Assembly (NCBI GenBank): GCA_964568795.1
Contig: CAZMRQ010000021.1
Coordinates: 1 to 24,550, forward strand
Origin: CAZMRQ01 sp964568795
Lineage (GTDB): Bacteria > Pseudomonadota > Gammaproteobacteria > Comchoanobacterales > Comchoanobacteraceae
Length of the DNA: 24,550 bases
Direction: 5' to 3'
Shown: positions 7,431-15,484 of the stretch, piece by piece
How the letters are laid out: each line of letters starts with the position of its first letter
How positions within the stretch are numbered: position 1 is the stretch's first letter
Made by a program: the position numbers and the translations under genes
The notes under the pieces: generated by a model
The model's input: the letters and a program-made list of their open reading frames with translations, nothing else
Told to the model about the DNA's origin: nothing
Database searches by the model: none

Positions 7431-7536
7431 TTTTTTGACATATTCTTGTCAAAGAAATACGGAGACTTTTGTTCATGGATCATGAAATGCAGAGGGGTGA
7501 TGAGAGCCTATTTATTGTGTGTGTTAGGCTCTTATC
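7431..7536. other. Three consecutive inverted repeats; candidate structured RNA or leader element
   Basis: The first stem pairs TTTTTTGACA (7431-7440) with TGTCAAAGAA (7447-7456) around a 6-nt loop, with one G-T pair. The second pairs TTCATG (7472-7477) with CATGAA (7481-7486) around GAT. The third pairs GATGAGAGCCTA (7499-7510) with TAGGCTCTTATC (7525-7536), 12 pairs with one G-T, around a 14-nt loop. No T-run follows the third stem directly on either strand, so it is not a standard terminator. Strand and function are unknown. Confidence 0.4.
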
Positions 7537-7713
7537 GCTCTGATATATAATGTAATTTTTCTTACTTCATTTTTATTTAATTGAAGTTTTCCAGGTTTTT
7601 TGGTTTTATCCTAGCAGCAGTTTATTAAAAAAAACTTAACATTGCATCATTTGTCACTCACTTTTTTGGTTTATGTTATCAATAATTCCAATGCCTATTA
7701 AGGTGGATGCTGC

Positions 7714-7742
7714 TTGATTGTTTCTGTCGGTGCTTGTATGAT
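7714..7742 (+). promoter_or_regulatory. Sigma-70-type promoter for tpiA-secG-nuo
   Basis: TTGATT (7714-7719) and TATGAT (7737-7742) are separated by exactly 17 nt. The -10 differs from consensus at one position and the -35 at two. Transcription would start near 7749, about 20 nt before the tpiA ATG. It is the best promoter-like sequence seen upstream of the long plus-strand unit. Confidence 0.6.
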
Positions 7743-7768
7743 GAGCTCAATATTAAATGGAGTCAGGG

Positions 7769-8539
7769 ATGCTTTTTATTGCCAACTGGAAAATGGCTAT
7801 GACATCTGTCGACATTGCTCATTTTTTTACTGATGCCAAAACTGTGCTCAACCATGTGGAATTTGCCCAGCCGGCTCATTGTGTAATTTGCCCCTCCTTC
7901 CCATATCTTGTCGAAGTTAAAAGGTGGCTGATGCGCGTTCAACCTGGCTGGCAACTCGGTGCTCAAAACATTTCTTTTACCGAAGAACATGCTATGACGG
8001 GTGAAGTGTCTCCCAGTATGCTCAAAGATTTTGAAACTACATACGTGTGCATCGGCCATTCAGAACGACGTCAACATTGCTATGAGTCAAATGATATTGT
8101 TCAGAAAAAGCTCAGGCTTTGTCTGGATCATCAGTTGACACCAGTGTTGTGTGTCGGGGAAACATTGCATGAAAATCAACAAGGCAAGAGCGTTGATGTT
8201 GTGTTAGAGCAATTGCGTTCTGCACTGCCTGCACAATTAGATCAGCCTATCTGTATTGCCTATGAGCCTATTTGGGCCATTGGGTCAGGTTTAAGTGCTC
8301 AGCCAGAAGATGTGCAAAATTTACTTGAAATCATTGACGAATGGGTGCAAGACCGTTATCCTGACAGTCATCAAACCGTTAAATATCTATACGGGGGAAG
8401 CGTGTCGACTAGCAATGCAGTCACCTTTTGTGCTCAACCACGAGTCAATGGGTTGCTCATTGGGGGGGCATCGCTTGAAGCCGTATCATTAATAGAGATT
8501 ATGAGATTATGTACACAGTCCTCGTCACAATACATGTGA
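7769..8539 (+). CDS. tpiA: Triosephosphate isomerase
   Basis: This enzyme interconverts glyceraldehyde 3-phosphate and dihydroxyacetone phosphate in cytoplasmic glycolysis and gluconeogenesis. The 256-residue TIM barrel begins FIANWKM with substrate-binding Asn6 and Lys8. The catalytic His97 is in CIGHSERR and the catalytic Glu166 in AYEPIWAIGSG. The phosphate-binding loops YGGSV and LIGGASL are present near the C-terminus. I chose the ATG at 7769 because GGAG (7759-7762) sits 6 nt upstream and the product then starts as the family does; an in-frame ATG at 7757 overlaps the ribosome-binding site. Its 3' end overlaps secG by 31 nt. Length is normal (about 250 aa). Confidence 0.97.
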   Translation: MLFIANWKMAMTSVDIAHFFTDAKTVLNHVEFAQPAHCVICPSFPYLVEVKRWLMRVQPGWQLGAQNISFTEEHAMTGEVSPSMLKDFETTYVCIGHSERRQHCYESNDIVQKKLRLCLDHQLTPVLCVGETLHENQQGKSVDVVLEQLRSALPAQLDQPICIAYEPIWAIGSGLSAQPEDVQNLLEIIDEWVQDRYPDSHQTVKYLYGGSVSTSNAVTFCAQPRVNGLLIGGASLEAVSLIEIMRLCTQSSSQYM

Positions 8540-8787
8540 TAATATGCATCACGCTTGTCATACTTGTGCTCATGTCACATGGCAAAGGCGCAGATGCAGG
8601 TGTCGCTTTTGGTAGCGGCTCTTCAGGATCCTTGTTTGGGTCTGGTGGCTCTGACTCTTTTATGGTCAAGGTTACAACAGCTATTGCTATCGCTTTTTTC
8701 GCAACCAGCTTAACTCTTTGCCTGATGAAATACGATGATACACACCAAGTGATTGAACGTGAATTGATTCAGGAAAAGCAATCTTAG
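8509..8787 (+). CDS. secG: SecG, protein translocase subunit
   Basis: SecG is the small accessory subunit of the SecYEG channel, which stimulates SecA-driven protein export. The 92-residue product has two membrane helices (about 1-22 and 50-73) separated by the family's signature Gly/Ser loop, beginning GKGADAGVAFGSG and containing SGSLFGSGGSDSF. It is somewhat shorter than the E. coli protein (110 aa), lacking part of the C-terminal tail. The start lies inside tpiA (31-nt overlap) with only a weak ribosome-binding site, so translation is probably coupled. The following tRNA-Leu begins 5 nt after the stop. Confidence 0.95.
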   Translation: MYTVLVTIHVIICITLVILVLMSHGKGADAGVAFGSGSSGSLFGSGGSDSFMVKVTTAIAIAFFATSLTLCLMKYDDTHQVIERELIQEKQS

Positions 8788-8792
8788 ACAAT

Positions 8793-8876
8793 GCCGAAGT
8801 GGTGGAATTGGTAGACACGCTATCTTGAGGGGGTAGTATCTATATGGATGTGCCGGTTCGAGTCCGGCCTTCGGCA
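8793..8876 (+). tRNA. tRNA-Leu, anticodon GAG
   Basis: A full class II tRNA can be folded by eye. The acceptor stem is GCCGAAG (8793-8799) with CTTCGGC (8869-8875), discriminator A8876. The anticodon stem is CTATC with GGTAG and the loop TTGAGGG, giving anticodon GAG at 8827-8829, which reads CUC and CUU. A long variable arm (ATC/GAT pairing) and a T-arm GCCGG-TTCGAGT-CCGGC are present. The bases after the discriminator are CAC, so the 3' CCA is not encoded and must be added by the CCA-adding enzyme. The tRNA sits between secG and nuoA in the same direction. Confidence 0.97.
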
Positions 8877-8889
8877 CACGCGAGCTCAC

Positions 8890-9243
8890 ATGAAGGAATA
8901 TGCATCTCTGTTAGTTTTTCTGCCATTGGTAATAACCATCGGTTTTGCGCCGTTGTTATTATCCTATTGGATAGCGCCAAGAAAGAATGTCCCAGCTAAA
9001 TATGAGCCTTATGAATGCGGTTTTGCTCCCCAGGGATCTTCCCGTATGCCTTTTGATATTCGTTACTATCTTGTAGCACTTTTCTTTATTATATTTGATC
9101 TTGAAACAGCCTTTTTCTTGCCTTGGGCTGCAAGCTTGCGTGAATGTGGTTGGCACGGCTTTGCCGTAGCGTCGGTCTTTCTACTCATACTGTCTGTTGG
9201 CTTTGTTTATGAATGGCATCAAGGTGCTTTGGAATGGGAATGA
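8890..9243 (+). CDS. nuoA: NuoA, complex I membrane subunit
   Basis: NuoA is a small membrane-arm subunit of NADH:quinone oxidoreductase, near the quinone channel. The 117-residue product has three helices (about 6-27, 61-82 and 89-110). It carries the invariant loop KYEPYECGF (the Cys loop near quinone) followed by the RYYLVALFFIIFDLETAFF helix with its conserved acidic residues. The ATG at 8890 is the only sensible start, because the frame upstream runs through the tRNA. Only 13 nt separate the mature tRNA 3' end from this ATG. The ribosome-binding site is weak (GAG at 8882-8884). Length is normal. Confidence 0.95.
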   Translation: MKEYASLLVFLPLVITIGFAPLLLSYWIAPRKNVPAKYEPYECGFAPQGSSRMPFDIRYYLVALFFIIFDLETAFFLPWAASLRECGWHGFAVASVFLLILSVGFVYEWHQGALEWE

Positions 9244-9713
9244 ATCAACAACCGCAAGGGTATGCTGTAACTAAACTCGAGGACTTGATCGGTTGGGCGA
9301 GAGGCTCGTCGTGCTTCCCTATGACTTTTGGACTCGCTTGCTGTGGTGTTGAGATGATGCATTCAGCAGCTAGTCGCTTTGACATTGATCGTTTTGGCTG
9401 TGGATTGTTCCGTGGCAGCCCTAGACAGTCTGATGTGATGATAGTTGCGGGTACTCTCTGTAATAAAATGGCTCCAGCTTTACGTCAGGTGTATGATATG
9501 ATGACAGAGCCTAAATATGTGATCTCTATGGGCTCTTGTGCGAATGGTGGGGGCTACTACCATTACAGCTATTCTGTGGTCAGAGGCTGTGATCGCATTG
9601 TTCCAGTGGATATATATGTTCCAGGTTGTCCACCCACTGCGGAAGCTCTTTGCTACGGCATTATTCAGCTTATGCAAAAGATACGTTATCCAAAAACGTG
9701 GAGATCTGCTTAA
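9240..9713 (+). CDS. nuoB: NuoB, complex I subunit carrying cluster N2
   Basis: NuoB binds the terminal [4Fe-4S] cluster N2, which passes electrons to ubiquinone. The 157-residue product shows all four ligands: the adjacent pair Cys34-Cys35 in FGLACCGVEMM, Cys100 in MGSCANGGG and Cys130 in VPGCPPTAEAL. I chose the ATG at 9240, which overlaps the nuoA stop (ATGA) and has a GGAA-type site just upstream; in-frame ATGs at 9213 and 9234 would add up to nine non-homologous residues. The N-terminus before DLIGWAR is short and variable, as in the family. The stop overlaps nuoC by one base. Confidence 0.96.
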   Translation: MNQQPQGYAVTKLEDLIGWARGSSCFPMTFGLACCGVEMMHSAASRFDIDRFGCGLFRGSPRQSDVMIVAGTLCNKMAPALRQVYDMMTEPKYVISMGSCANGGGYYHYSYSVVRGCDRIVPVDIYVPGCPPTAEALCYGIIQLMQKIRYPKTWRSA

Positions 9714-10339
9714 TGCAAGAATTGATTCAAGCTGTTAACAAGCACAATCCTGAGTCAGTCCAAGAGCAATATGGTCAGATGACTGTGATTGTTGCAGTCA
9801 GCCAGATCTGCCAGTTTTTAAAAGCTATGCGCGATGATGAGTCTCTGGCGATGGAAATGCTTATCGATTTAACTGCGTGTGATTTTTTGACTTACGGTCA
9901 AACAGATTGGGTAACCAACCAGGCCACGGAAGAAGGTTTTTCGCGTGGCCGTGCTGTGGCCCAAGCCTACCAGTCGGAGCAAGATAATCGCTTTGCTGTT
10001 ATTTATCATTTGCTCTCATTGCGGTTGGGTTGGCGTGTTCGTGTGATGAGCTATTTGCCAGCAGGTCAGTGTGTTGTCCCTTCTGTATCAGATATTTGGC
10101 CAAATGCGAATTGGTACGAACGCGAAGTCTACGATTTGTTCGGTATCTTTTTTGAAGGACACCCCGATTGCCGCCGGTTATTGACAGATTATGGTTTTAT
10201 TGGTCATCCGTTTCGCAAAGATTTTGAGTTAAGTGGCTATACTGAAATTCGCTATGACGGTGAACGTGCCACTTGTGTGCATGAACCGACTTCTGTCACT
10301 CCTCGGGTTAATATTCCCCGTGTCATTAGGAAAACATAG
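9713..10339 (+). CDS. nuoC: NuoC, complex I 30 kDa-type subunit
   Basis: NuoC is a structural subunit of the peripheral arm, packing against NuoD and NuoB. The 208-residue product ends in the family signature: NWYEREVYDLFGIFFEGHPD, then RRLLTDYGFIGHPFRKDF. NuoC and NuoD are separate genes here, not fused as in enterobacteria. The ATG at 9713 overlaps the nuoB stop (TAATG). An upstream in-frame ATG at 9626 lies deep in nuoB and was discarded. The N-terminal half is divergent, which is usual for this subunit. Confidence 0.95.
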   Translation: MQELIQAVNKHNPESVQEQYGQMTVIVAVSQICQFLKAMRDDESLAMEMLIDLTACDFLTYGQTDWVTNQATEEGFSRGRAVAQAYQSEQDNRFAVIYHLLSLRLGWRVRVMSYLPAGQCVVPSVSDIWPNANWYEREVYDLFGIFFEGHPDCRRLLTDYGFIGHPFRKDFELSGYTEIRYDGERATCVHEPTSVTPRVNIPRVIRKT

Positions 10340-10340
10340 T

Positions 10341-11597
10341 ATGGCGCTGACAGAAAAACATTACACAGTTAATTTTGGTCCGCAACACCCCGCTGCACAC
10401 GGTGTTCTCCGTCTTATCCTAACCTGTGAGGGCGAAGTTGTTCAAAGTGCTGATCCACATATTGGGTTGCTTCATCGGGCCACTGAAAAGTTAGTTGAGT
10501 CAAAGCCATATTTGCATAGTATTGGGTATATGGATAGACTTGACTATGTGTCGATGATGACTAATGAACATGCTTATGTGCTTGCTATAGAAGCGCTTGG
10601 GGGAATACAAGTGCCGATGCGTGCGCAGTATATTCGTGTTATGTTTGATGAGATTACCCGTATCTTAAATCACCTCCTGTGGTTGGGCGCAACTGCACTC
10701 GATTTGGGGGCTATGAGTGTTTTTTTATATTGCTTCCAAGAGCGTGAAGACCTCTTTGATTGCTATGAAGCAGTTTCAGGAGCACGTATGCATGCAACTT
10801 ACTACCGCCCAGGTGGTGTCGCCAATGACTTGCCCAACCGCATGCCCCAGTATGACACATCTATTTGGCATGATAAAAAAGACGTTGCAAAAAAGAATGA
10901 CAATCGTCAGGGTGGGTTGCTTGATTTCATACAGTCTTTTGTTGACCGCTTCCCTCACCGTATTGATGAGTACGAAACGTTGCTGACGGATAACCGTATT
11001 TGGAAGCAAAGAACAGTAGGGATTGGTGTTGTCTCGCCAGAGCGCGCTGTGCAGCTGGGCTTTACAGGGCCGATGTTGCGTGCGTCTGGAATCCCTTGGG
11101 ATCTACGTAAGAAACAACCTTACGCAGTCTATAATAACATGGCATTTGATATCCCTATCGGCAAAGAAGGCGATTGCTATGACCGTTATTTGGTTCGCGT
11201 GGAAGAAATGCGTCAATCTACTCAAATCATTGATCAATGCATCACATGGCTGAAGAACAACCCCGGGCCTGTCCAAATAGACGATTACCATATCACGCCC
11301 CCCCCTCGGGAGTTAGTAAAAAAAGACATGGCCTCTCATATCAATCATTTTAAGCTGTTTACCGAAGGATTTTGCTTGCCAGAAGGGCAAGTCTATTGCG
11401 CAGTTGAACAGCCCAAAGGAGAGTTTGGTGTGTACCTTATTTCCGATGGAGCCAATAAGCCTTATCGCATGAAAATTCGTGCTGCCGGTTTTCCACATTT
11501 GGCTGCGATGGATGAGCTTTGTCGTGGGCATATGGTTTCTGATGTGGTGGCTATTTTGTCATCGCTGGACATTGTTTTCGGAGAAATCGATAGGTAG
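10341..11597 (+). CDS. nuoD: NuoD, complex I 49 kDa-type subunit
   Basis: NuoD forms the quinone-binding pocket together with NuoB. The 418-residue product begins with the diagnostic YTVNFGPQHPAAHGVLRL, whose His is near the quinone headgroup. It contains HIGLLHRATEKL, MTNEHAYVLAIE, a GARMHATYYRPGGVANDLP stretch, and the C-terminal GEFGVYLISDG and SLDIVFGEIDR. The ATG at 10341 follows AGGA (10328-10331) and directly follows the nuoC stop; an in-frame ATG at 10233 lies inside nuoC. An eight-C run at 11298-11305 encodes PPP and keeps the frame. Length is normal (about 417 aa). Confidence 0.97.
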   Translation: MALTEKHYTVNFGPQHPAAHGVLRLILTCEGEVVQSADPHIGLLHRATEKLVESKPYLHSIGYMDRLDYVSMMTNEHAYVLAIEALGGIQVPMRAQYIRVMFDEITRILNHLLWLGATALDLGAMSVFLYCFQEREDLFDCYEAVSGARMHATYYRPGGVANDLPNRMPQYDTSIWHDKKDVAKKNDNRQGGLLDFIQSFVDRFPHRIDEYETLLTDNRIWKQRTVGIGVVSPERAVQLGFTGPMLRASGIPWDLRKKQPYAVYNNMAFDIPIGKEGDCYDRYLVRVEEMRQSTQIIDQCITWLKNNPGPVQIDDYHITPPPRELVKKDMASHINHFKLFTEGFCLPEGQVYCAVEQPKGEFGVYLISDGANKPYRMKIRAAGFPHLAAMDELCRGHMVSDVVAILSSLDIVFGEIDR

Positions 11598-11600
11598 ATT

Positions 11601-12086
11601 ATGCTAACAGAGAATGAGAAAAAGCAAATTGACGTGTGGGTGAGTAAGTTCCCAGAGGGCAAACAACGCTCTGCTGTTTTAATGGCACTAAGGGTTGTGC
11701 AGGATCAACGCAACCATCTTACAGAAGAGTTGATGCATGCCATCGCTCTGTATCTTAATATAGCTGTGATAGATGTGCTCGAAGTTGCTAGCTTTTATTC
11801 TTTGTATCGCCATAAAGCTACTGGCCGTTATGTCATTAAAGTGTGTGATAGCCTGTCTTGTTGCTTACGTGGTGCTGAGTCAGTTCTTGATTTTGTTCAG
11901 CAAGAACTCAAGGTGGGCTTGAATGAAACAACACCAGATGGCTTGTTCACAATTGCTAAAACAGAGTGCTTGGCAGCGTGCACTGATGCTCCCGTGGTGA
12001 TTGTTAATGATAAAGATTATTATAAAAAAGTCACAAAGAAATCATTGAGAGAGTTGATTGGTACATTGAGGTCGGAAAATGACTAG
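11601..12086 (+). CDS. nuoE: NuoE, complex I 24 kDa-type [2Fe-2S] subunit
   Basis: NuoE is a thioredoxin-fold subunit of the NADH-oxidising module that carries cluster N1a. The 161-residue product has an N-terminal helical region (KFPEGKQRSAVLMALRVVQD), then VLEVASFYSLY. The four cluster ligands are Cys82 and Cys87 in CDSLSCC and Cys123 and Cys127 in ECLAACTDAP. It starts 3 nt after the nuoD stop and overlaps nuoF by 8 nt. Length matches the family. Confidence 0.95.
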   Translation: MLTENEKKQIDVWVSKFPEGKQRSAVLMALRVVQDQRNHLTEELMHAIALYLNIAVIDVLEVASFYSLYRHKATGRYVIKVCDSLSCCLRGAESVLDFVQQELKVGLNETTPDGLFTIAKTECLAACTDAPVVIVNDKDYYKKVTKKSLRELIGTLRSEND

Positions 12087-13404
12087 CGCGATCAATCAGG
12101 TTTGCTACCGTTACCGAGAACAAGGGCACGAAAAGCCATGGACTTTAAAGGCTTATAAGTCTCTCGGTGGTTATCAGGCGTGGAAGAAGGTCTTGGATGA
12201 TAAGAATCCAGGCGCTGTTATTGACACTATCAAACAGTCTATGCTCAGAGGTCGGGGTGGGGCTGGCTTTGCAGCTGGGTTGAAATGGAGCTTCATGCGT
12301 CGTGATGAGCCAGGGCAGAAATACCTTGTCTGTAATTCTGATGAGGGTGAGCCAGGTACATGCAAAGATACTCAAATACTTTATTACAACCCACATCAAG
12401 TGATCGAAGGGATTCTGATATGTGCTTATGCCATTGGAGCCACTGTGGCCTATAATTATATGCGTGGTGAATTTTTTCATCACTGGCAACATATGGAAGA
12501 GGCATGTGCCGAAGCAATCGATGCAGGCTATTTAGGGACAAATATCAGAAACAGTGGTTTTGATCTTAAATGCTATAACTTACTTGGGGCTGGTTCATAT
12601 ATAGTGGGTGAGGAAACTGCAATGCTCGAGTCAATCGAAGGCAAAAGAGCTATGCCGCGCTACAAGCCTCCTTTCCCAGCAGCAAGAGGACTATACACGC
12701 GACCCACAACAATTAACAATACTGAAACTCTTGCATCAGTTCCTCTTATTATCGATAAGGGAGCAGAATGGTTTAGAAATTTAGGAACGGAAAAATCAGG
12801 CGGTACGAAAATATTTTGTGTCAGTGGCCATGTCAATCAACCAACAGTGCTTGAAATGGGCTGTGGCACGCCGCTTACTGAGATTATTGAGTTGGCAGGT
12901 GGATTGCGTCAAGGACGTTCTCTAAAAGCTATTATCCCTGGTGGAACTTCCATGAAAGTATTGCCTGCTCATCTTATAAAGGATCTATGCATGGATTTTG
13001 AGTCTTTACAGTCTGTCGGATCAGCTCTTGGCTCAGGGGGCATTATTGTGTTGGATGATAGTGCCTGCATGGTGAAGACACTCGCCCATATTATGCATTT
13101 TTATAATCAGGAATCATGCGGTCAATGCACTCCTTGCCGCGAAGGAGTCGATTGGTTAAATAAGATACTTGCTCGGCTTATTGCAGGCCAAGGCCACAAA
13201 GACGATATTGCCCATATGGAAAAGATATCCGCAGAGGTGCAAGGAAAAACAATCTGTGCTTTCGGTGAGGCCTTTGCTTGGCCATGTGAAAGCTTTATCA
13301 ACCATTTTCGTGATGAGTTTGAGTACTATGCGCAACACGGGCATTCGCTGGTTGAAAAACAATTCGGCCAAGCAGCATTTTCTTGGGAGCAGCACGATGA
13401 CTGA
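12079..13404 (+). CDS. nuoF: NuoF, complex I NADH- and FMN-binding subunit
   Basis: NuoF binds NADH and FMN and cluster N3, where electrons enter complex I. The 441-residue product shows RGRGGAGFAAGLKW (residues 57-70, nucleotide and FMN loop), CNSDEGEPGTCKD, and GAGSYIVGEETAMLESIEG (170-188). The [4Fe-4S] ligands are Cys347, Cys350 and Cys353 in ESCGQCTPCREG and Cys393 in TICAFGEA. Many homologues have Cys where this protein has Val in YIVGEET; this position is not a cluster ligand. The gene overlaps nuoE by 8 nt and nuoG by 8 nt. Confidence 0.97.
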   Translation: MTSAINQVCYRYREQGHEKPWTLKAYKSLGGYQAWKKVLDDKNPGAVIDTIKQSMLRGRGGAGFAAGLKWSFMRRDEPGQKYLVCNSDEGEPGTCKDTQILYYNPHQVIEGILICAYAIGATVAYNYMRGEFFHHWQHMEEACAEAIDAGYLGTNIRNSGFDLKCYNLLGAGSYIVGEETAMLESIEGKRAMPRYKPPFPAARGLYTRPTTINNTETLASVPLIIDKGAEWFRNLGTEKSGGTKIFCVSGHVNQPTVLEMGCGTPLTEIIELAGGLRQGRSLKAIIPGGTSMKVLPAHLIKDLCMDFESLQSVGSALGSGGIIVLDDSACMVKTLAHIMHFYNQESCGQCTPCREGVDWLNKILARLIAGQGHKDDIAHMEKISAEVQGKTICAFGEAFAWPCESFINHFRDEFEYYAQHGHSLVEKQFGQAAFSWEQHDD

Positions 13405-15484
13405 TATCAAGATGACAATCAATGGTCAACTAGTGTCTGCTAAGCAAGGAGAGACAATCATTCAAGTTGCTGATCGGCATGGCATTTATATCCCACGATT
13501 TTGCTATCACAAAGAGTTATCCATTGCAGCAAATTGCCGCATGTGTCTTGTTGAAGTAGAGAAGGCGCCTAAGCCTTTACCTGCATGTGCCACACAAGTC
13601 ATGCCCGATATGGCTGTGGCTACAAAGTCGGCTTTAACACAAAAAGCACAGAAAGCGATTATGTCATTTCTGCTAATCAATCACCCGCTTGAATGCCCAA
13701 TCTGTGATCAAGGGGGGGAATGCGATCTTCAAGATCTTGCTGCAGATTACGGCTCAAGTGAGGGTTATGCGCCTGTAGACAAACGCAGTGTGGCTGATGA
13801 AGACTTAGGGCCTTTGGTGCAAACACATATGACCCGTTGTATCCAGTGCACCCGTTGTGTGCGCTTTGGTCGGGAAATTGCCGGGTACCCAGAACTAGGG
13901 CAATTGGGGCGAGGCAACGGTGTTTCTATTGGAACTTGGTTGAAGAATGGCATTTCTTCTGAAGTTTCAGGAAATATTATTGAATTATGTCCTGTAGGGG
14001 CCCTCACTGACAAGACAAGCCGTTTCCAAGGCCGCTCTTGGGGCTATCAGCGCCATCCTTCTATTGCCCCTCACGATTGCATAGGGTCTCATATCTATGT
14101 GCATACCAATCAAACAGCCTTAAAAAACAATCAGTTAATGCGTATTGTGCCCCGTCATGCAAACGGGCTAAACCATATCTGGTTGGCTGATAGGGATCGG
14201 TTTTCCTATTCCGGTCTTAACCATGAGCGCTGCAGTACACCCATGATGAAAAAAAGGGGAATGTGGCAGGAGGCGTCATGGCAAGAAGTCCTGCTGTGTC
14301 TTACCGATAAGTTTCACGACATGCAAAAGCAACAGAAACGCATAGCATGGCTTAGTGGTCCTCAATCGACTACTGAAGAAGCATTTATGCTGCAGTATTT
14401 AGCACGTGGACTCGGTTTTCATGATATCGATAGCCGTATACGTTTGGGGGATGATAGGGATCAAAGCTGTTATGATGGTCCCCCAGGAGCATTTGGGTCT
14501 CTCGATAATTTACGTGAGTACGACCATATTATGATTGTCGGAGGTCATATTGCTCAAGATCAACCTGTGATGAACTTGCAAATACGTCAGGCGTCACTTC
14601 ATGGCACTCAAGTGAGCACATGCCGATCGACCAACCAGCCTATGCATATGTCTCTAACAAAAGACTTTATTGCCCACCCAGCCTTGTGGGAGCAGTTTTT
14701 AAGTGATTGGTTTAAGGCGCGAACGAAAGATAAAAAATATTTAGTTATTTGCGCAAATGATATCTTTTATCATCAGCAAGGTTCTGAGTTGAGGCAGCAT
14801 ATATATCATGGAGCAGCGCAATGCAATGCAGATGTATGGCAATGCACCGATGGACCCAATACACAAGGGCAATGGTTGGCTGGGATGCTTCCTCACTTAG
14901 GCCCATCAGGGCAACAGCTGAAGCGTCAAGGTCGCGGTTTTCATGATCTACTCAAGGATGGTGCTGATTGTTTCTGGCTTCATGGCATTGAACCCACTAA
15001 AGATGTATTGCAATCAAAGCGTTTTTGCCAGCGATTGGATGAGGCTGAGTTGGTGGTGTGTGTTCATCCTTATATGGACCCAAGTTGCGAGGAATTTGCA
15101 GACATTATTTTACCCAGCACACCATTTACTGAGACTCCGGGTACATTCGTCAATGTGTTTGGGATGCATCAGTCATTTCAGCCTGTGGTTAAACCATGGG
15201 GTCAGTCAAAACCTGCTCTGGACATATACAAAGCATTGGCAGAATGTTGTGAGCTGCCAAGCTGTGATTTAGACCATGAACTTTCAAAGCTAAAAACATT
15301 ATCAAAACTAGGCGTATACCATCACAACGATTGTCTTATTAATGATGCATCAACATTTGCAAAAATAGACCGTTGGCCGATGGCAAGTGTGAATGCATGC
15401 ACTCGTCGATCAAGGGCTTTGCAGCAAGCATTCCCTGTGACTGATATGCCCCATATTGTGTGGCATGCTCAAGGAGAGAAATGA
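13397..15484 (+). CDS. nuoG: NuoG, complex I 75 kDa-type iron-sulfur subunit
   Basis: NuoG is the largest peripheral subunit and relays electrons from NuoF. The 695-residue product has an N-terminal ferredoxin domain with [2Fe-2S] ligands Cys36, Cys47, Cys50 and Cys64. The N5 ligands are His96, Cys100, Cys103 and Cys109 (HPLECPICDQGGEC). The N4 ligands are Cys148, Cys151, Cys154 and Cys198. A degenerate molybdopterin-oxidoreductase-like domain follows. The four extra cysteines of cluster N7, found in enterobacterial and Thermus NuoG, are absent after residue 220 (only HDC remains). The ATG at 13397 has GGGAG (13386-13390) upstream; the long in-frame extension to 13169 lies inside nuoF and was discarded. 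Confidence 0.96.
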   Translation: MTDIKMTINGQLVSAKQGETIIQVADRHGIYIPRFCYHKELSIAANCRMCLVEVEKAPKPLPACATQVMPDMAVATKSALTQKAQKAIMSFLLINHPLECPICDQGGECDLQDLAADYGSSEGYAPVDKRSVADEDLGPLVQTHMTRCIQCTRCVRFGREIAGYPELGQLGRGNGVSIGTWLKNGISSEVSGNIIELCPVGALTDKTSRFQGRSWGYQRHPSIAPHDCIGSHIYVHTNQTALKNNQLMRIVPRHANGLNHIWLADRDRFSYSGLNHERCSTPMMKKRGMWQEASWQEVLLCLTDKFHDMQKQQKRIAWLSGPQSTTEEAFMLQYLARGLGFHDIDSRIRLGDDRDQSCYDGPPGAFGSLDNLREYDHIMIVGGHIAQDQPVMNLQIRQASLHGTQVSTCRSTNQPMHMSLTKDFIAHPALWEQFLSDWFKARTKDKKYLVICANDIFYHQQGSELRQHIYHGAAQCNADVWQCTDGPNTQGQWLAGMLPHLGPSGQQLKRQGRGFHDLLKDGADCFWLHGIEPTKDVLQSKRFCQRLDEAELVVCVHPYMDPSCEEFADIILPSTPFTETPGTFVNVFGMHQSFQPVVKPWGQSKPALDIYKALAECCELPSCDLDHELSKLKTLSKLGVYHHNDCLINDASTFAKIDRWPMASVNACTRRSRALQQAFPVTDMPHIVWHAQGEK

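Larger units (their letters stand above)
7025..7713. other. Intergenic region between the accessory block and tpiA
   Basis: This is AT-rich DNA with no convincing gene. The first ~100 bp hold the probable upstream region of the minus-strand gene. A 10-bp palindrome CATGCGCATG lies at 7195-7204. Three successive inverted repeats occupy 7431-7536, and a weak one (ACTTCA at 7564-7569, TGAAGT at 7582-7587, then TTTT) could act as a poor terminator. A 77-codon frame at 7317-7550 has no ribosome-binding site and no recognisable features. I see no tRNA, insertion sequence or CRISPR repeat here. Confidence 0.6.

Noticed and set aside
7317..7550. 77-codon frame on the plus strand between the accessory block and tpiA
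   Set aside because: It has no ribosome-binding site, no recognisable domain and odd composition, and its second half is occupied by the inverted repeats, which explain the sequence better.
8848..8889. In-frame upstream extension of nuoA
   Set aside because: It runs through the 3' half of the tRNA-Leu; the family start fits the ATG at 8890.
11298..11305. Run of eight C in nuoD as a phase-variation tract
   Set aside because: The frame is intact and nuoD is an essential part of complex I, so switching would make little sense; the run simply encodes PPP.
13169..13396. In-frame 76-codon extension of nuoG
   Set aside because: It lies inside nuoF and has no homology; the ATG at 13397 has a good ribosome-binding site and gives a typical ferredoxin-domain start.
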